From Caldisericota bacterium (lineage in GTDB: Bacteria > Caldisericota > Caldisericia > B22-G15): a stretch of DNA of 11,783 nt. Each line of letters begins with the position of its first letter. Within the stretch, counting starts at the first letter, position 1. Below are positions 1 through 7,099 of the stretch, in pieces. Both the position numbers and the translations under genes were made by a program. The notes beneath the pieces were generated by a model. That model saw only the letters and a program-made list of their open reading frames with translations. It did no database searches and was not told where the DNA came from. The DNA is taken from the NCBI GenBank assembly GCA_003648245.1, contig QMOO01000021.1, positions 1 through 11,783 of the forward strand, written 5' to 3'.

Positions 1-65
1 ATATAAGTCAGGGCTATATCTATTCTCTTGTTTTTTGGTAAATCTATACCAACAACTCTTGCCAT
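1..65 (-). CDS. rpsM: 30S ribosomal protein S13, N-terminal fragment (cut by window edge)
   Basis: Only the first 21 codons are inside the window; the gene continues past position 1. The fragment begins MARVVGIDLPKNKRIDIALT, which matches the conserved start of S13 (MARIAGVDIP..KR..IALTYI). S13 lies in the head of the 30S subunit and contacts the P-site tRNA and the bridge to the 50S. The ATG at 65..63 is preceded by AGGAGGAG with a short A/T spacer, and that SD overlaps the rpmJ stop codon; the gap to rpmJ is 8 nt. Position after rpmJ is the usual first gene of the alpha cluster. Length and C-terminus cannot be judged. Confidence 0.95.
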   Translation of the reverse strand, partial: MARVVGIDLPKNKRIDIALTY

Positions 66-73
66 AACTCCTC

Positions 74-187
74 CTATCCTTGTCTCTGTTTATGTTTTGG
101 GTTAGAGCAAATTACCATAACCCTTCCCTTTCTTTTTATAATCCTGCACTTAGGACATATCTTTTTTACTGAAGACCTTACCTTCAT
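74..187 (-). CDS. rpmJ: 50S ribosomal protein L36 (zinc-binding, C+ type)
   Basis: A complete 37-residue gene, the usual length for L36. The protein starts [14 protein letters not shown] and ends PKHKQRQG. It carries the zinc-ribbon ligands C11, C14, C27 and H32 (C-x2-C-x12-C-x4-H), so this is the zinc-binding form rather than the zinc-free paralogue. L36 is the smallest 50S protein and sits near the base of the L7/L12 stalk region. The ATG at 187 has AGGAGG about 7 nt upstream, overlapping the infA stop, with an 11 nt gap to infA. The TAG stop runs into GAGG and so forms part of the rpsM SD. Order infA-rpmJ-rpsM is the standard bacterial one. Confidence 0.97.
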   Translation of the reverse strand: MKVRSSVKKICPKCRIIKRKGRVMVICSNPKHKQRQG

Positions 188-198
188 CCTATCCTCCT

Positions 199-420
199 TT
201 AAGAAAGTCTATAAACAATTCTACCCTGAGTAGGGTCGTATATAGATATCTGGAGTTTAACTCTATCTCCAGGAACAACCCTGATGGAGTGGAGTCTCAT
301 TTTTCCACTCACAAAGGCTTTTATTATTTTTCCGTTTGGAAGCTTAACCTTAAAGTTCATGTTCGGAAGAGTCTCAACAACAATTCCTTCTACTTCTACG
401 TATTCTTTTTTCTTTTCCAT
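199..420 (-). CDS. infA: Translation initiation factor IF-1
   Basis: The 73-residue protein is a single S1-like OB-fold domain. It shows the family signatures G-x-V-x-E-T-LPN-x-x-F near residues 12-23, the SGKMR segment in the middle and YDxxxGRIVYR at the C-terminus. IF-1 binds the 30S A site during initiation and assists IF-2 and IF-3. Start choice: a GTG at 423 also opens the frame, but AGGAGG at 433..428 lies 7 nt from the ATG at 420 and only 4 nt from the GTG, so the ATG is preferred. The map stop and this ATG share one base (TGATG), which implies translational coupling. The TAA stop abuts the SD of rpmJ. Confidence 0.97.
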   Translation of the reverse strand: MEKKKEYVEVEGIVVETLPNMNFKVKLPNGKIIKAFVSGKMRLHSIRVVPGDRVKLQISIYDPTQGRIVYRLS

Positions 421-1181
421 CACCTCACCTCCTCTGGAACAGTGAGAATCAAAGGACCCTTTGCTGTAATAGCAATTGTGTGTTCAAAGTGCACACACGG
501 ACCATCATCAACAGTTTTTGCAGTCCATCCGTCGTCCTCTACCTTCGTCTTTCCGCTACCTATACATATCATCGGTTCAATGGCTATGGTCATTCCTTCC
601 TTTAATACAGGTCCTTCACTCCTGTCTCCAAAGTTTGGAACCTGCGGATCCTCATGTAAACTCCTACCAATTCCGTGTCCCACATACTCCTTTACAACAC
701 TAAAACCATTCTCTTTCACAAACTCTTCAATGGCATTAGATATAACTCCGCGCCTGTTTCCTACCTTCGCCTTTGATATCCCAAGGTAAAGTGCTCTCTC
801 TCCAACCTCAAGAAGTTTTCTTTTTTTCTTGTCTATTTCTCCAACAGGAACTGTAAATGCCATATCTGAGTAGTATCCTTTATATTTAAGTCCTATATCA
901 AGAGACACGAGGTCTCCGTCTTTGAACACCTTTTCCTTTGACGGAAAACCGTGAACTACCTCACTGTTCACAGAGACGCAGAGCGTATAAGGATAGCCTC
1001 TATAACCCTTAAAGGCAGGTTCTGCATTGAGGCTCCTTATCTTTTTCTCAGCAAACTCATTCAGTTTGTACGCAGAGACTCCTTCCTTTACCATCTTTTT
1101 TAACTCTTCCATCACCTCTGAGAGAAGCATTCCAGCTCTTCTCATAATTTCTATTTCAGCCTTACTCTTTAGTATTATCAT
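420..1181 (-). CDS. map: Type I methionine aminopeptidase
   Basis: This metalloprotease removes the initiator Met from nascent proteins after deformylation, working near the ribosome exit tunnel. The protein has 253 residues, close to the usual 250-265 of short bacterial type Ia enzymes with no N-terminal extension. The five metal ligands can be assigned by alignment to E. coli Map: D95 and D106 ([13 protein letters not shown]), H169 (GHGIG), E202 (IEPM) and E233 (FEHT). The substrate-site histidines are H77 (VVHGFP) and H176 (LHEDPQ). The start overlaps the adk end by 20 nt and has only a weak SD (GAAG), so translation is probably coupled to adk. The next Met (M13) would remove conserved N-terminal residues. 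The stop shares one base with the infA ATG. Confidence 0.97.
   Translation of the reverse strand: MIILKSKAEIEIMRRAGMLLSEVMEELKKMVKEGVSAYKLNEFAEKKIRSLNAEPAFKGYRGYPYTLCVSVNSEVVHGFPSKEKVFKDGDLVSLDIGLKYKGYYSDMAFTVPVGEIDKKKRKLLEVGERALYLGISKAKVGNRRGVISNAIEEFVKENGFSVVKEYVGHGIGRSLHEDPQVPNFGDRSEGPVLKEGMTIAIEPMICIGSGKTKVEDDGWTAKTVDDGPCVHFEHTIAITAKGPLILTVPEEVR
428..433 (-). promoter_or_regulatory. Shine-Dalgarno site that decides the infA start
   Basis: AGGAGG within the last codons of map. It leaves a 7 nt spacer to the ATG at 420..418 and only 4 nt to the in-frame GTG at 423..421, so it favours the ATG. The same bases encode part of the Glu-Glu-Val near the map C-terminus. Confidence 0.8.
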
Positions 1182-1809
1182 CTATAGTCTTCACTATTCT
1201 ATTAAAAACTTCATCAGGAGTTCCCTCTCCATCTATCTCGAAGAGTATTTTCCTCTCTCTATAAAAATCTATAAGAGGAAAGGTATTCTTCTTAAACTCC
1301 TCAATTCTCTTTTTAACAACTTCGAGATTGTCATCTTCTCTCTGAATTAACTTTTCACCATCAAAATCGCAAATTTCGTCGTTCTTTGGAGGATTAAAAT
1401 AGATATTGTAAATCCTCCCGCATTTAGGACAAACTCTTCTTCCTGTTATTCTCTTTACAATTGTATCCTCAGAAAGTGTAAGGTAAAGAACAAAATTCAA
1501 AGGATTGTTGTTTAGTTTAAGAAACTTTTCAAGTTGCTCTGCCTGAAATAGAGTTCTTGGAAAACCATCAAGGACAAAACCTTCCAAATTATTAATTTTA
1601 TCAAAAACTATTTCATTTACAACTTCATCGGGAACAAGCTTTCCCTCTTTAAGGATGTCTTTCACCTTTTTTCCAAGAGGAGTCTCATTTCTTATATTCT
1701 CTCTGAATATATCTCCTGTAGCGATATATGGAATATTAAACTTTTCTGAAAGTTTTCTTCCCTGAGTTCCTTTACCAACTCCAATGTTTCCAAGCATGAC
1801 AATCTTCAT
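1162..1809 (-). CDS. adk: Adenylate kinase with zinc-type LID domain
   Basis: It catalyses ATP + AMP = 2 ADP in the cytoplasm. The 215-residue length matches the long bacterial form. The P-loop is GNIGVGKGT at 7-15, where the family usually has G-A/P-P-G-A/S-GKGT. TGDIFR at 31-36 and DGFPRT at 81-86 contribute to AMP binding. RITGRR at 120-125 leads into the LID, whose metal ligands are C127, C130, C147 and D150, a C/C/C/D zinc site known from Gram-positive and thermophilic enzymes. The ATG overlaps the secY stop by 4 nt (ATGA) and lacks a strong SD; the GAGG 10 nt upstream can pair with a nearby CCTC. The gene ends inside map by 20 nt. The secY-adk-map-infA order is common. Confidence 0.97.
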   Translation of the reverse strand: MKIVMLGNIGVGKGTQGRKLSEKFNIPYIATGDIFRENIRNETPLGKKVKDILKEGKLVPDEVVNEIVFDKINNLEGFVLDGFPRTLFQAEQLEKFLKLNNNPLNFVLYLTLSEDTIVKRITGRRVCPKCGRIYNIYFNPPKNDEICDFDGEKLIQREDDNLEVVKKRIEEFKKNTFPLIDFYRERKILFEIDGEGTPDEVFNRIVKTIDDNTKE

Positions 1810-3077
1810 TTGAGGAGTCCCTCGTAGTGACGCATCTTCACATAGGCATCTATCTGTTGAACGGTCTCAAGAGCAACTCCTATAATAATAAGTATTGAGG
1901 TACCTCCAAAATAGAAAGCTCGTATATTTACAGCTCCAAAGAAATAGTTAGGCACTATAGCTATAAGGCCAAGGATTATTGCTGCAGGCAGTGTAATTCT
2001 GTTGATAATCTTTGCAATGTACTGAGCGGTTGCCTTCCCTGGTCTTACTCCTGGGATAAAACCTCCCCATTTCTTCAGATTGTCTGATAGTTCCTGAGGA
2101 TTAAAGGAAATCTCGGTATAGAAATAGGTGAAGAAGACTACAAGAAGGAAGAAAGTAAGGTTGTATGTAATTGATGTTCTGCTTGTTAACGCCCTTGCTA
2201 CATTCTCAATCCATGTACCGGGGAAAAACTGACCTAAAGTTGCAGGGAACATGATAAAGGAAGATGCAAAAATTATTGGTAAGATTCCAGCCTGAATTAA
2301 CCTTAAGGGAATGTATGTGGACTGTCCTCCATAGATTCTTCTTCCAACTATTCTTTTTGCATACTGAACTGGAACTCTTCTTTCAGATTGATAAAGATAT
2401 AGAATTGCAAATAGTATCGCAAGAAGTCCAACAACTGCAATTAATATCTGAACAAGTGTAATTCCTCCAGCTTTTCCGTAAAGTCTTGCAATCTCACCTA
2501 TGCCAAGAGGAATTCTACTCACTATTCCTGCAAATATAATTAAAGAAACGCCATTTCCTATACCTTTCTGACTTATAATCTCTCCAATCCAGTAAAGAAC
2601 ATAGGTTCCTGCAACGAGTGTAAAGATTATAGTTGCCTTTGATAGAAGTCCTGTAGCAGTAACTGCACCGTTGTTTGTAAAGGTGATAAGGAGAGCAAAA
2701 GCCTGTATTAGAGCAAGAAAAAATGTAAGATACTTTGTCCAGACTGCAATCTTTCTTCTTCCTTCTTCTCCACCCTCTTTCATAAGCTCCTCAAGGGATG
2801 GGAATACAGCACCAAGAAGCTGCATGATGATGGATGCGTTGATGTATGGGAAAACTCCAAGAGCAAAGATTGAGAAGTTTGAAAGACCACCTCCAGCAAA
2901 CATATCCATAAGGGAAAGCAAACCTCCCTTTTCAACAGCTTGCTTTAGGAGTTCTCTATTCACACCTGGAACAGGAATAAAGGTTCCCAATCTGAAGAGA
3001 CCAAACATAAAGAGGGTAAATATTATTCTGTTTCTAAGTTCTTTTATTCTTAAAGCATTCTTCAAAAGGTTCCACAT
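1806..3077 (-). CDS. secY: Protein translocase subunit SecY
   Basis: SecY is the channel subunit of the SecYEG translocon in the cytoplasmic membrane and docks ribosomes and SecA. The 423 residues fit the usual 420-440. Ten hydrophobic segments are visible at roughly 18-37, 72-92, 113-133, 148-168, 177-194, 205-229, 261-284, 304-323, 360-381 and 388-408. The plug region lies near 56-70 (LMDMFAGGGLSNFSIFALG). The cytosolic loop after segment 6 carries SERRVPVQYAKR at 231-242, a conserved basic loop used for ribosome and SecA contact. The start has AGGTGAG just upstream and is 4 nt from the rplO stop. Its position after rplO is the usual end of the spc cluster. Confidence 0.98.
   Translation of the reverse strand: MWNLLKNALRIKELRNRIIFTLFMFGLFRLGTFIPVPGVNRELLKQAVEKGGLLSLMDMFAGGGLSNFSIFALGVFPYINASIIMQLLGAVFPSLEELMKEGGEEGRRKIAVWTKYLTFFLALIQAFALLITFTNNGAVTATGLLSKATIIFTLVAGTYVLYWIGEIISQKGIGNGVSLIIFAGIVSRIPLGIGEIARLYGKAGGITLVQILIAVVGLLAILFAILYLYQSERRVPVQYAKRIVGRRIYGGQSTYIPLRLIQAGILPIIFASSFIMFPATLGQFFPGTWIENVARALTSRTSITYNLTFFLLVVFFTYFYTEISFNPQELSDNLKKWGGFIPGVRPGKATAQYIAKIINRITLPAAIILGLIAIVPNYFFGAVNIRAFYFGGTSILIIIGVALETVQQIDAYVKMRHYEGLLK
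1812..1823 (-). promoter_or_regulatory. Possible 4-bp hairpin covering the weak adk ribosome-binding site
   Basis: On the mRNA strand the bases just before the adk ATG read GAGG-GACT-CCTC. GAGG is the only SD-like sequence and could pair with the CCTC, leaving a four-base loop. The stem lies in the last codons of secY, so a ribosome finishing secY would open it. Four base pairs are few, so this is an inference about coupling rather than a demonstrated element. Confidence 0.3.
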
Positions 3078-3081
3078 CTTC

Positions 3082-3534
3082 TCACCTCACCACTTCAACC
3101 TTTCCCCCTGCTTTCTCAATCTTTTCCTTTGCGCTTTCACTAAAAGCGCTTGCTTTTACTGTAAGGGGAAAATCTATCTCTCCTCTTCCAAGAATCTTAA
3201 CAAATCTAACTCTTTCCTTTATTATTCCTTTATCTTTAAGTGTGTCTATATCAACGGTGTCTCCTTGTTTAAAGAACTCTGATAGTGTATCAATATTTAT
3301 TTCAGCCATTATCTTCCTGTTTTTTCTACTCTTAAAACCTTTAAGCTGGGGAAGTCTCTTATATATTGGGGTCTGTCCACCTTCAAACCAGCTCTCTTTT
3401 CCTCTTCCACTTCTTGATTTCTGTCCTTTATTTCCGTATCCTGCATTCTTTCCAGAGCCTGATCCTGGTCCTCTTCCAACTCTAAATTTTTTCTTCCTTG
3501 GAAAAGGGTTAGAGAGGTTATTCAACTTTACCAT
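3082..3534 (-). CDS. rplO: 50S ribosomal protein L15
   Basis: L15 is a late-assembly 50S protein whose N-terminal extension threads into 23S rRNA. The 150-residue protein shows the Gly/Arg-rich N-terminal signature ([11 protein letters not shown], then NKGQKSRSG, residues 19-43) followed by [13 protein letters not shown] at 50-62. The ATG has AAGGAGG with a 6 nt spacer, and the start lies 17 nt inside the end of rpsE, so there is no space for rpmD (L30), which usually sits here. The gene ends 4 nt before secY, and its last codons and TGA supply the secY SD. Confidence 0.97.
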   Translation of the reverse strand: MVKLNNLSNPFPRKKKFRVGRGPGSGSGKNAGYGNKGQKSRSGRGKESWFEGGQTPIYKRLPQLKGFKSRKNRKIMAEINIDTLSEFFKQGDTVDIDTLKDKGIIKERVRFVKILGRGEIDFPLTVKASAFSESAKEKIEKAGGKVEVVR

Positions 3535-4033
3535 CCTGAACCTCCTTTACCTTCCTTTTTCCCAATAGCTCCATCTTTTTCTGGAAAGTTATAAGATTCT
3601 TGAGTGCTTCAAGGGTTGCAAGGGCAACATTTACCTGATTGGATGAACCAAGAGACTTGGAAAGAACATCTCTTACTCCTGCAAGTTGAAGTACTGCTCT
3701 TACTGCGCCTCCTGCAATAATTCCGGTTCCAGGAACTGCTGGTTTCAGGAATACCTTTGCTGCACCCCACTTTCCCCAGATCTCGTGAGGAATTGTGGTT
3801 CCCTTAAGATTCACCTTTATGGCATCTCTTCTTGCCCTTGCTGAAGCTTTTTTTATTGCTGAAGGAACTTCGTTGGCTTTTCCTACGCCAACTCCGACAG
3901 TACCATTTCTATCTCCAACAACGACAAGGGCTCTAAATCTAAGTCTCTTTCCTCCTTTGGTTACCTTCGTAACTCTCCTTATCTGAACAAGCTGCTCCTC
4001 AAAAGTAACTTCAAGATCATCTCTACTTATCAT
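3518..4033 (-). CDS. rpsE: 30S ribosomal protein S5
   Basis: S5 lies at the mRNA entry side of the 30S subunit and affects decoding accuracy. The protein has 171 residues, in the normal range. The double-stranded-RNA-binding-like N domain contains [20 protein letters not shown] at 38-57, and the C domain contains [19 protein letters not shown] at 101-119. The ATG has AGGAGG with a 7 nt spacer, formed with the TAG of rplR. The last 17 nt overlap rplO; the tail K-E-V at 163-165 is encoded by the AAGGAGGTT that serves as the rplO SD. The tail after about residue 158 is charged and probably not part of the fold. Confidence 0.97.
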   Translation of the reverse strand: MISRDDLEVTFEEQLVQIRRVTKVTKGGKRLRFRALVVVGDRNGTVGVGVGKANEVPSAIKKASARARRDAIKVNLKGTTIPHEIWGKWGAAKVFLKPAVPGTGIIAGGAVRAVLQLAGVRDVLSKSLGSSNQVNVALATLEALKNLITFQKKMELLGKRKVKEVQDGKVE

Positions 4034-4044
4034 CTCATCTCCTC

Positions 4045-4413
4045 CTAAAATTCTATTCCCTTCTTTCTCATCTCTTCACAAAGGGCCTTTATGTTGCCAT
4101 GATACATGTAACCTGATCTATCAAAGATTATGGTCTTTATTCCTTTTTCTAAAAGAAGATCTGCCATTTTCTGACCGAGAAGTATGTATGCCTCTTTGTT
4201 CTTCTTTCCCTTGAGAGTTTCTCTTATCTCTGGAGTTAAAGTGGAAAGGTAAATTAGGGTATGGCCATTCTCATCGTCTATTGCCTGAAGGTGTATATGT
4301 TTCAGACTTTTGTATATACAAACTCTTGGACGAGAAAAAGTTCCAGAGATTTTTTTCCTTATCCTCTTATGTCTTGCTTTCCTTTTCTCATTTCTATTTA
4401 CCTGTTTAATCAT
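4045..4413 (-). CDS. rplR: 50S ribosomal protein L18
   Basis: L18 binds 5S rRNA together with L5 and helps install it in the central protuberance. The protein has 122 residues, a usual length. The very basic N-terminus ([18 protein letters not shown]) is followed by the family signature [20 protein letters not shown] at about 28-47. The C-terminal part holds [23 protein letters not shown], matching the conserved FDRGGYxYHGRVKALADAARExG pattern. TAAGGAGG, combining the rplF stop with the SD, precedes the ATG; the gap to rplF is 9 nt. The TAG stop joins GAGG to make the rpsE SD. Confidence 0.97.
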   Translation of the reverse strand: MIKQVNRNEKRKARHKRIRKKISGTFSRPRVCIYKSLKHIHLQAIDDENGHTLIYLSTLTPEIRETLKGKKNKEAYILLGQKMADLLLEKGIKTIIFDRSGYMYHGNIKALCEEMRKKGIEF

Positions 4414-4422
4414 ATTTCCTCC

Positions 4423-4974
4423 TTATGCTCCAGTTCCCTTGGCAAGAGCCTTTCCTGGTTTTCTTCTAATAACTTCGTTTTCGTATCTTATACCTTTTGC
4501 TTTGTATGGATCAGGATTTCTAAGTCTTCTAATCTTCGCTGCCACATGACCAACAAGTTCCTTATCGAACCCTTTGACCTTTATCCTGATTCCTCTTTCA
4601 ACTTCAAACTCAATTCCTTCTGGAGCTTCTATCTCAATTGGATGGGAATAGCCAAGATTTATCACGAGCTTCTTCCCTGTAAGCTGTGCCTTATAACCAA
4701 CACCATGGATTATGAGAGTTTTTTCAAAACCTTTACTTACTCCTTCCACCATATTGTTTATCAAAGCTCTGTATGTTCCATGAAGTGATCTCACCTGTTT
4801 ATCTTCTCTGCTTCTTTCCACAACTATCTGGGAATCCTCTACTTTCACTGAAAGCACAGGTGGAAATTCCCTTTTAAGGGTTCCTTTGGGTCCCTTTACT
4901 GTTATCTCTCTATCCTTTATAGTTACCTCAACTCCTTTTGGTATTGGAATTGGTTTTTTTCCTATTCTTGACAT
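4423..4974 (-). CDS. rplF: 50S ribosomal protein L6
   Basis: L6 sits near the sarcin-ricin loop and the stalk base of the 50S subunit. The 183 residues are slightly above the common 177-180. The start MSRIGKKPIPIPKGV and the C-terminal signature PDPYKAKGIRY at 154-164 identify it, with two similar alpha/beta repeats between them. The ATG is preceded by TAGGAGGATGAG, in which the rpsH stop is part of the SD; the gap to rpsH is 9 nt. A short tail rich in Lys, Ala and Gly follows residue 173. The gene ends TAA, which runs into the rplR SD. Confidence 0.97.
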   Translation of the reverse strand: MSRIGKKPIPIPKGVEVTIKDREITVKGPKGTLKREFPPVLSVKVEDSQIVVERSREDKQVRSLHGTYRALINNMVEGVSKGFEKTLIIHGVGYKAQLTGKKLVINLGYSHPIEIEAPEGIEFEVERGIRIKVKGFDKELVGHVAAKIRRLRNPDPYKAKGIRYENEVIRRKPGKALAKGTGA

Positions 4975-4983
4975 CTCATCCTC

Positions 4984-5376
4984 CTACCATACGTACAGAA
5001 GAACCTCTCCACCCTGACCTATCTTTCTTGCAACCCTATCAGTTACAAGACCCTTTGAGGTGGAGATAATTGCTATTCCTATACCATTAAGAACCTTCGG
5101 CACCTGGTCTTTTCCAACATAGATTCTCCTTCCAGGTTTTGAGACTCTCTGGATTCCCATAATTACTCTTTCCTTATTCTTTCCATACTTCAGGTATATC
5201 TTTATGGTCTTCTTGTTGTCTTTCTCTATAACTTCGTAATCACTTATATAGCCTTCGTCTTTAAGAATCTGTACAATATTCCTCTTTATCCTGGAGTAAG
5301 GAACCTCTGTAGATTCTTTGTATACCATATTTGCATTTCTTATTCTTGTTATAAGATCTGCAATTGGATCTGTCAT
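4984..5376 (-). CDS. rpsH: 30S ribosomal protein S8
   Basis: S8 binds the central domain of 16S rRNA early in 30S assembly; in E. coli it also represses the spc operon. From the ATG at 5376 the protein has 130 residues, starting [15 protein letters not shown] as the family does, with [13 protein letters not shown] at 105-117 and a GGEVLLYVW end. The frame extends to a GTG at 5388, but that codon lies inside AGGAGG itself and cannot be used with it. A TTG at 5379 has good spacing (8 nt) and would add one residue; the ATG spacer is 11 nt. I prefer the ATG from family alignment. The gap to rpsN is 15 nt, the longest in the window. Confidence 0.95.
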   Translation of the reverse strand: MTDPIADLITRIRNANMVYKESTEVPYSRIKRNIVQILKDEGYISDYEVIEKDNKKTIKIYLKYGKNKERVIMGIQRVSKPGRRIYVGKDQVPKVLNGIGIAIISTSKGLVTDRVARKIGQGGEVLLYVW

Positions 5377-5387
5377 CAAGTTAACCA

Positions 5388-5393
5388 CCTCCT
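5388..5393 (-). promoter_or_regulatory. Shine-Dalgarno site that decides the rpsH start
   Basis: AGGAGG here overlaps the TAG stop of rpsN. The in-frame GTG at 5388..5386 shares a base with this site, so a start there is excluded. Usable starts are the ATG at 5376 (11 nt spacer) or the TTG at 5379 (8 nt spacer). Confidence 0.8.
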
Positions 5394-5577
5394 ACCAACT
5401 CGCTTTCTTCATTCCGGGAATATAACCTGAGTGGAAATATTTCCTCACACAAATTCTGCAAAGTCCAAAGTCATTGTAAACAGCTCTTGGTCTTCCACAG
5501 ATTCTACATCTATTCACCTTTCTTGTTCTATACTTTGGTTTTCTTTTTGCTTTCTCTATTAAAGCCTTCCTTGCCAT
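5392..5577 (-). CDS. rpsN: 30S ribosomal protein S14, zinc-binding type (type Z)
   Basis: S14 is in the 30S head. At 61 residues this is the short zinc form; the zinc-free form is about 100. Ligands are C24, C27, C40 and C43 (CRIC and CRIC), and the C-terminus [11 protein letters not shown] is the normal ending. The ATG directly abuts the rplE TAA with no gap, and AAGGAGG lies 5 nt before the TAA-ATG junction start, inside rplE. The stop is part of TAGGAGG, the rpsH SD. The location between rplE and rpsH is canonical. Confidence 0.98.
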   Translation of the reverse strand: MARKALIEKAKRKPKYRTRKVNRCRICGRPRAVYNDFGLCRICVRKYFHSGYIPGMKKASW

Positions 5578-6132
5578 TTATGCCTCCTTTCTCTTCTTTG
5601 TTTCAAAGGGAAGCCCCAGCTCTTCAAGTAAAGCCTCTGCCTCTTCATCTGTTTTTGCAGTGGTGACAATGGTTATATCAAAACCTCTAACTTTATCAAT
5701 CATGTCGTAATCGATCTCTGGAAATATCAACTGCTCTTCCACACCAAAAGTATAATTACCTCTTCCGTCAAAAGACTTTCTGGAGAGACCTCTAAAGTCC
5801 CTTATTCTTGGAAGAGCGACATTGATAAGTTTCTCAAAGAATTCCTCCATTCTCTTTCCTCTAAGAGTGACTTTGGCACCTACAACCATTCCTTTTCTGA
5901 TCTTGAAGGAGGCAATGGACTTCCTTGCCTTCTTAAAAACTGGTTTCTGTCCTGTTATGAGTTTTATCTCTTCTTCTGTCTTCTCAATTGCCTTTGGGTT
6001 CTCAGGAGCATCTCCTATTCCACGGTTTACGACTATCTTCACAATCTTCGGGACTTCCATTATATTTTTATATCCAAACCTCTTCATGAGCTTTGGAGCT
6101 ACTTCAAGCCATTTAGCCTTTAAGTATCCCAT
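5578..6132 (-). CDS. rplE: 50S ribosomal protein L5
   Basis: L5 binds 5S rRNA and contacts the P-site tRNA and the S13 bridge. The 184 residues are slightly longer than the typical 179-180. Signatures are [16 protein letters not shown] at 27-42, [21 protein letters not shown] at 59-79 in part, RDFRGLS at 111-117 and the [20 protein letters not shown] region near 137-156. The ATG has AGGAGG with a short AT-rich spacer, made with the TAG of rplX; the gap is 8 nt, which leaves no separate intergenic S8-binding leader of the E. coli kind. The Lys/Arg/Glu tail is encoded where the rpsN SD lies. Confidence 0.97.
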   Translation of the reverse strand: MGYLKAKWLEVAPKLMKRFGYKNIMEVPKIVKIVVNRGIGDAPENPKAIEKTEEEIKLITGQKPVFKKARKSIASFKIRKGMVVGAKVTLRGKRMEEFFEKLINVALPRIRDFRGLSRKSFDGRGNYTFGVEEQLIFPEIDYDMIDKVRGFDITIVTTAKTDEEAEALLEELGLPFETKKRKEA

Positions 6133-6140
6133 AATTCCTC

Positions 6141-6467
6141 CTATGTTCTATCAATGATTTCTCCACACTTCTTACAAACTCTCACCTTTTCTCCTGTTTC
6201 AAGAAACAGCATTCCAACTCTTGTGGGGTTTTTACAGTGAGGACATACAAGTTCAACTTTCCATGCGTATATAGGACTTTCTATCTCCTTCACACCACCT
6301 TCAGGATACTTCTGAGTGGGTCTCATGTGTTTCTTAACTACATTCACTCCTTCAACAATTACCTTTCTTTCCTCGGGAAGAACTTTGAGGACTTTTCCTG
6401 TTTTTCCTTTATCTTTGCCTCTTATTACTTTTACAGTGTCTCCTTTTCTAATTCTCAGTCTTCTCAT
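6141..6467 (-). CDS. rplX: 50S ribosomal protein L24 with C-terminal zinc ribbon
   Basis: L24 starts 50S assembly by binding the 5' end of 23S rRNA. From the ATG at 6467 it has 108 residues. A KOW domain covers about 7-40 ([19 protein letters not shown]), then [13 protein letters not shown] at 39-51. The C-terminal part holds C75, C78, C98 and C101 (CPHC and CKKCGEIID), a putative zinc ribbon as seen in L24 of Thermotoga-like bacteria. The frame remains open to a TTG at 6488, but GAGGTGG at 6480..6474 sits 6 nt before the ATG, and the shorter form matches the family start [10 protein letters not shown]. It begins 1 nt after the rplN stop. Confidence 0.96.
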   Translation of the reverse strand: MRRLRIRKGDTVKVIRGKDKGKTGKVLKVLPEERKVIVEGVNVVKKHMRPTQKYPEGGVKEIESPIYAWKVELVCPHCKNPTRVGMLFLETGEKVRVCKKCGEIIDRT

Positions 6468-6468
6468 C

Positions 6469-6837
6469 CTACACCACCTCTGCTGCAAGGGAAATTATCT
6501 TAAGGTACCCTTTCTCCCTCAGTTCTCTACATACTGGACCAAAAATTCTGGTTCCTTTAGGATTTCCGTCTTCATCTATTATTACCACGGCATTGTCATC
6601 AAACCTCACATAAGATCCATCTGGTCTTCTAATTCTGTTTCTGGTCCTTACAATAACTCCTTTACCTACAGTTCCTTTTGGAATAGGACTGTTTGGAATA
6701 GCATCTTTAACTGTAAAAACGATTATATCTCCTACTTTTCCATACAATTTATTTGATGCTCCAAGAACTCTTATACACATAACCTCTTTTGCGCCTGTAT
6801 TGTCTGCAACTTTAAGTCTCGTCTGTGGTCTTATCAT
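6469..6837 (-). CDS. rplN: 50S ribosomal protein L14
   Basis: L14 lies at the subunit interface and contributes to the inter-subunit bridge and RsfS binding. The 122 residues are the exact usual length. It starts [24 protein letters not shown] in parts conserved across bacteria and includes [15 protein letters not shown] near 53-67 and the [13 protein letters not shown] segment near 95-107. The ATG is preceded by GGAGGTGA with a short spacer. The start is 26 nt inside rpsQ, the largest overlap in the window. It ends with Glu-Val-Val-TAG, which carries the rplX SD. Confidence 0.98.
   Translation of the reverse strand: MIRPQTRLKVADNTGAKEVMCIRVLGASNKLYGKVGDIIVFTVKDAIPNSPIPKGTVGKGVIVRTRNRIRRPDGSYVRFDDNAVVIIDEDGNPKGTRIFGPVCRELREKGYLKIISLAAEVV
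6474..6480 (-). promoter_or_regulatory. Shine-Dalgarno site that decides the rplX start
   Basis: GAGGTGG, encoded by the final Glu-Val-Val codons of rplN, lies 6 nt before the ATG at 6467. It argues against the upstream in-frame TTG at 6488, which would add seven residues not seen in the family. Confidence 0.8.
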
Positions 6838-7099
6838 TTTTCACCTCCGAAGTTTCCTCTCTTGGAACACTTTTCACTATTCTTCTAACTCTCCACCTCT
6901 TGAGTTTGCTTAGAGGTCTCGTCTCTTCTATTTCCACTATGTCTCCAATCTCAAGGGGTATCTCAGTATGAGCATAAAACTTCGAGTGTCTCTTAATGTA
7001 CTTCTTAAGAAGAGGATGCTTTACAAGTCTCTCAAGCCTTACAATCACTGTCTTCTGCATCTTGTTTGATATAACTTCTCCTATCAATCTCTTCTTCAT
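6812..7099 (-). CDS. rpsQ: 30S ribosomal protein S17 with short acidic C-terminal tail
   Basis: S17 is an OB-fold primary binder of the 5' domain of 16S rRNA. At 95 residues it is about 10 longer than E. coli S17 (84). Family features are [32 protein letters not shown] (in part, 6-37), the [25 protein letters not shown] region near 41-65, and RWRVRRIV at 69-76. The extra tail at about 80-95 is rich in Glu, Asp, Lys and Thr. It contains the Glu-Val codons that form the rplN SD, and its last codons overlap the rplN start by 26 nt in another frame. The ATG overlaps the rpmC stop as ATGA, with AAGGAG upstream. Confidence 0.96.
   Translation of the reverse strand: MKKRLIGEVISNKMQKTVIVRLERLVKHPLLKKYIKRHSKFYAHTEIPLEIGDIVEIEETRPLSKLKRWRVRRIVKSVPREETSEVKNDKTTDET

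Noticed and set aside
289..789. Plus-strand open frame of 166 codons opposite infA and map
   Set aside because: It lies opposite two well-supported genes, begins inside infA, is rich in Ser/Phe/Pro as expected for the complement of a purine-rich coding strand, and shows no family signature.
2671..3282. Plus-strand open frame of 203 codons opposite secY and rplO
   Set aside because: It is antisense to conserved genes and crosses their junction. Composition follows from the complement of the real codons; no SD or domain was seen.
3510..3545. Possible remnant of rpmD in the rpsE tail
   Set aside because: The tail residues after about 158 of S5 ([13 protein letters not shown]) do not resemble L30, and their sequence is explained by the rplO SD.
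4261..4788. Plus-strand open frame of 175 codons opposite rplR and rplF
   Set aside because: Antisense shadow of two canonical genes with no recognisable protein features.
5377..5391. Longest gap (15 nt) as a promoter, terminator or S8-binding site
   Set aside because: It is too short for any of these and is occupied by the rpsH SD and spacer.
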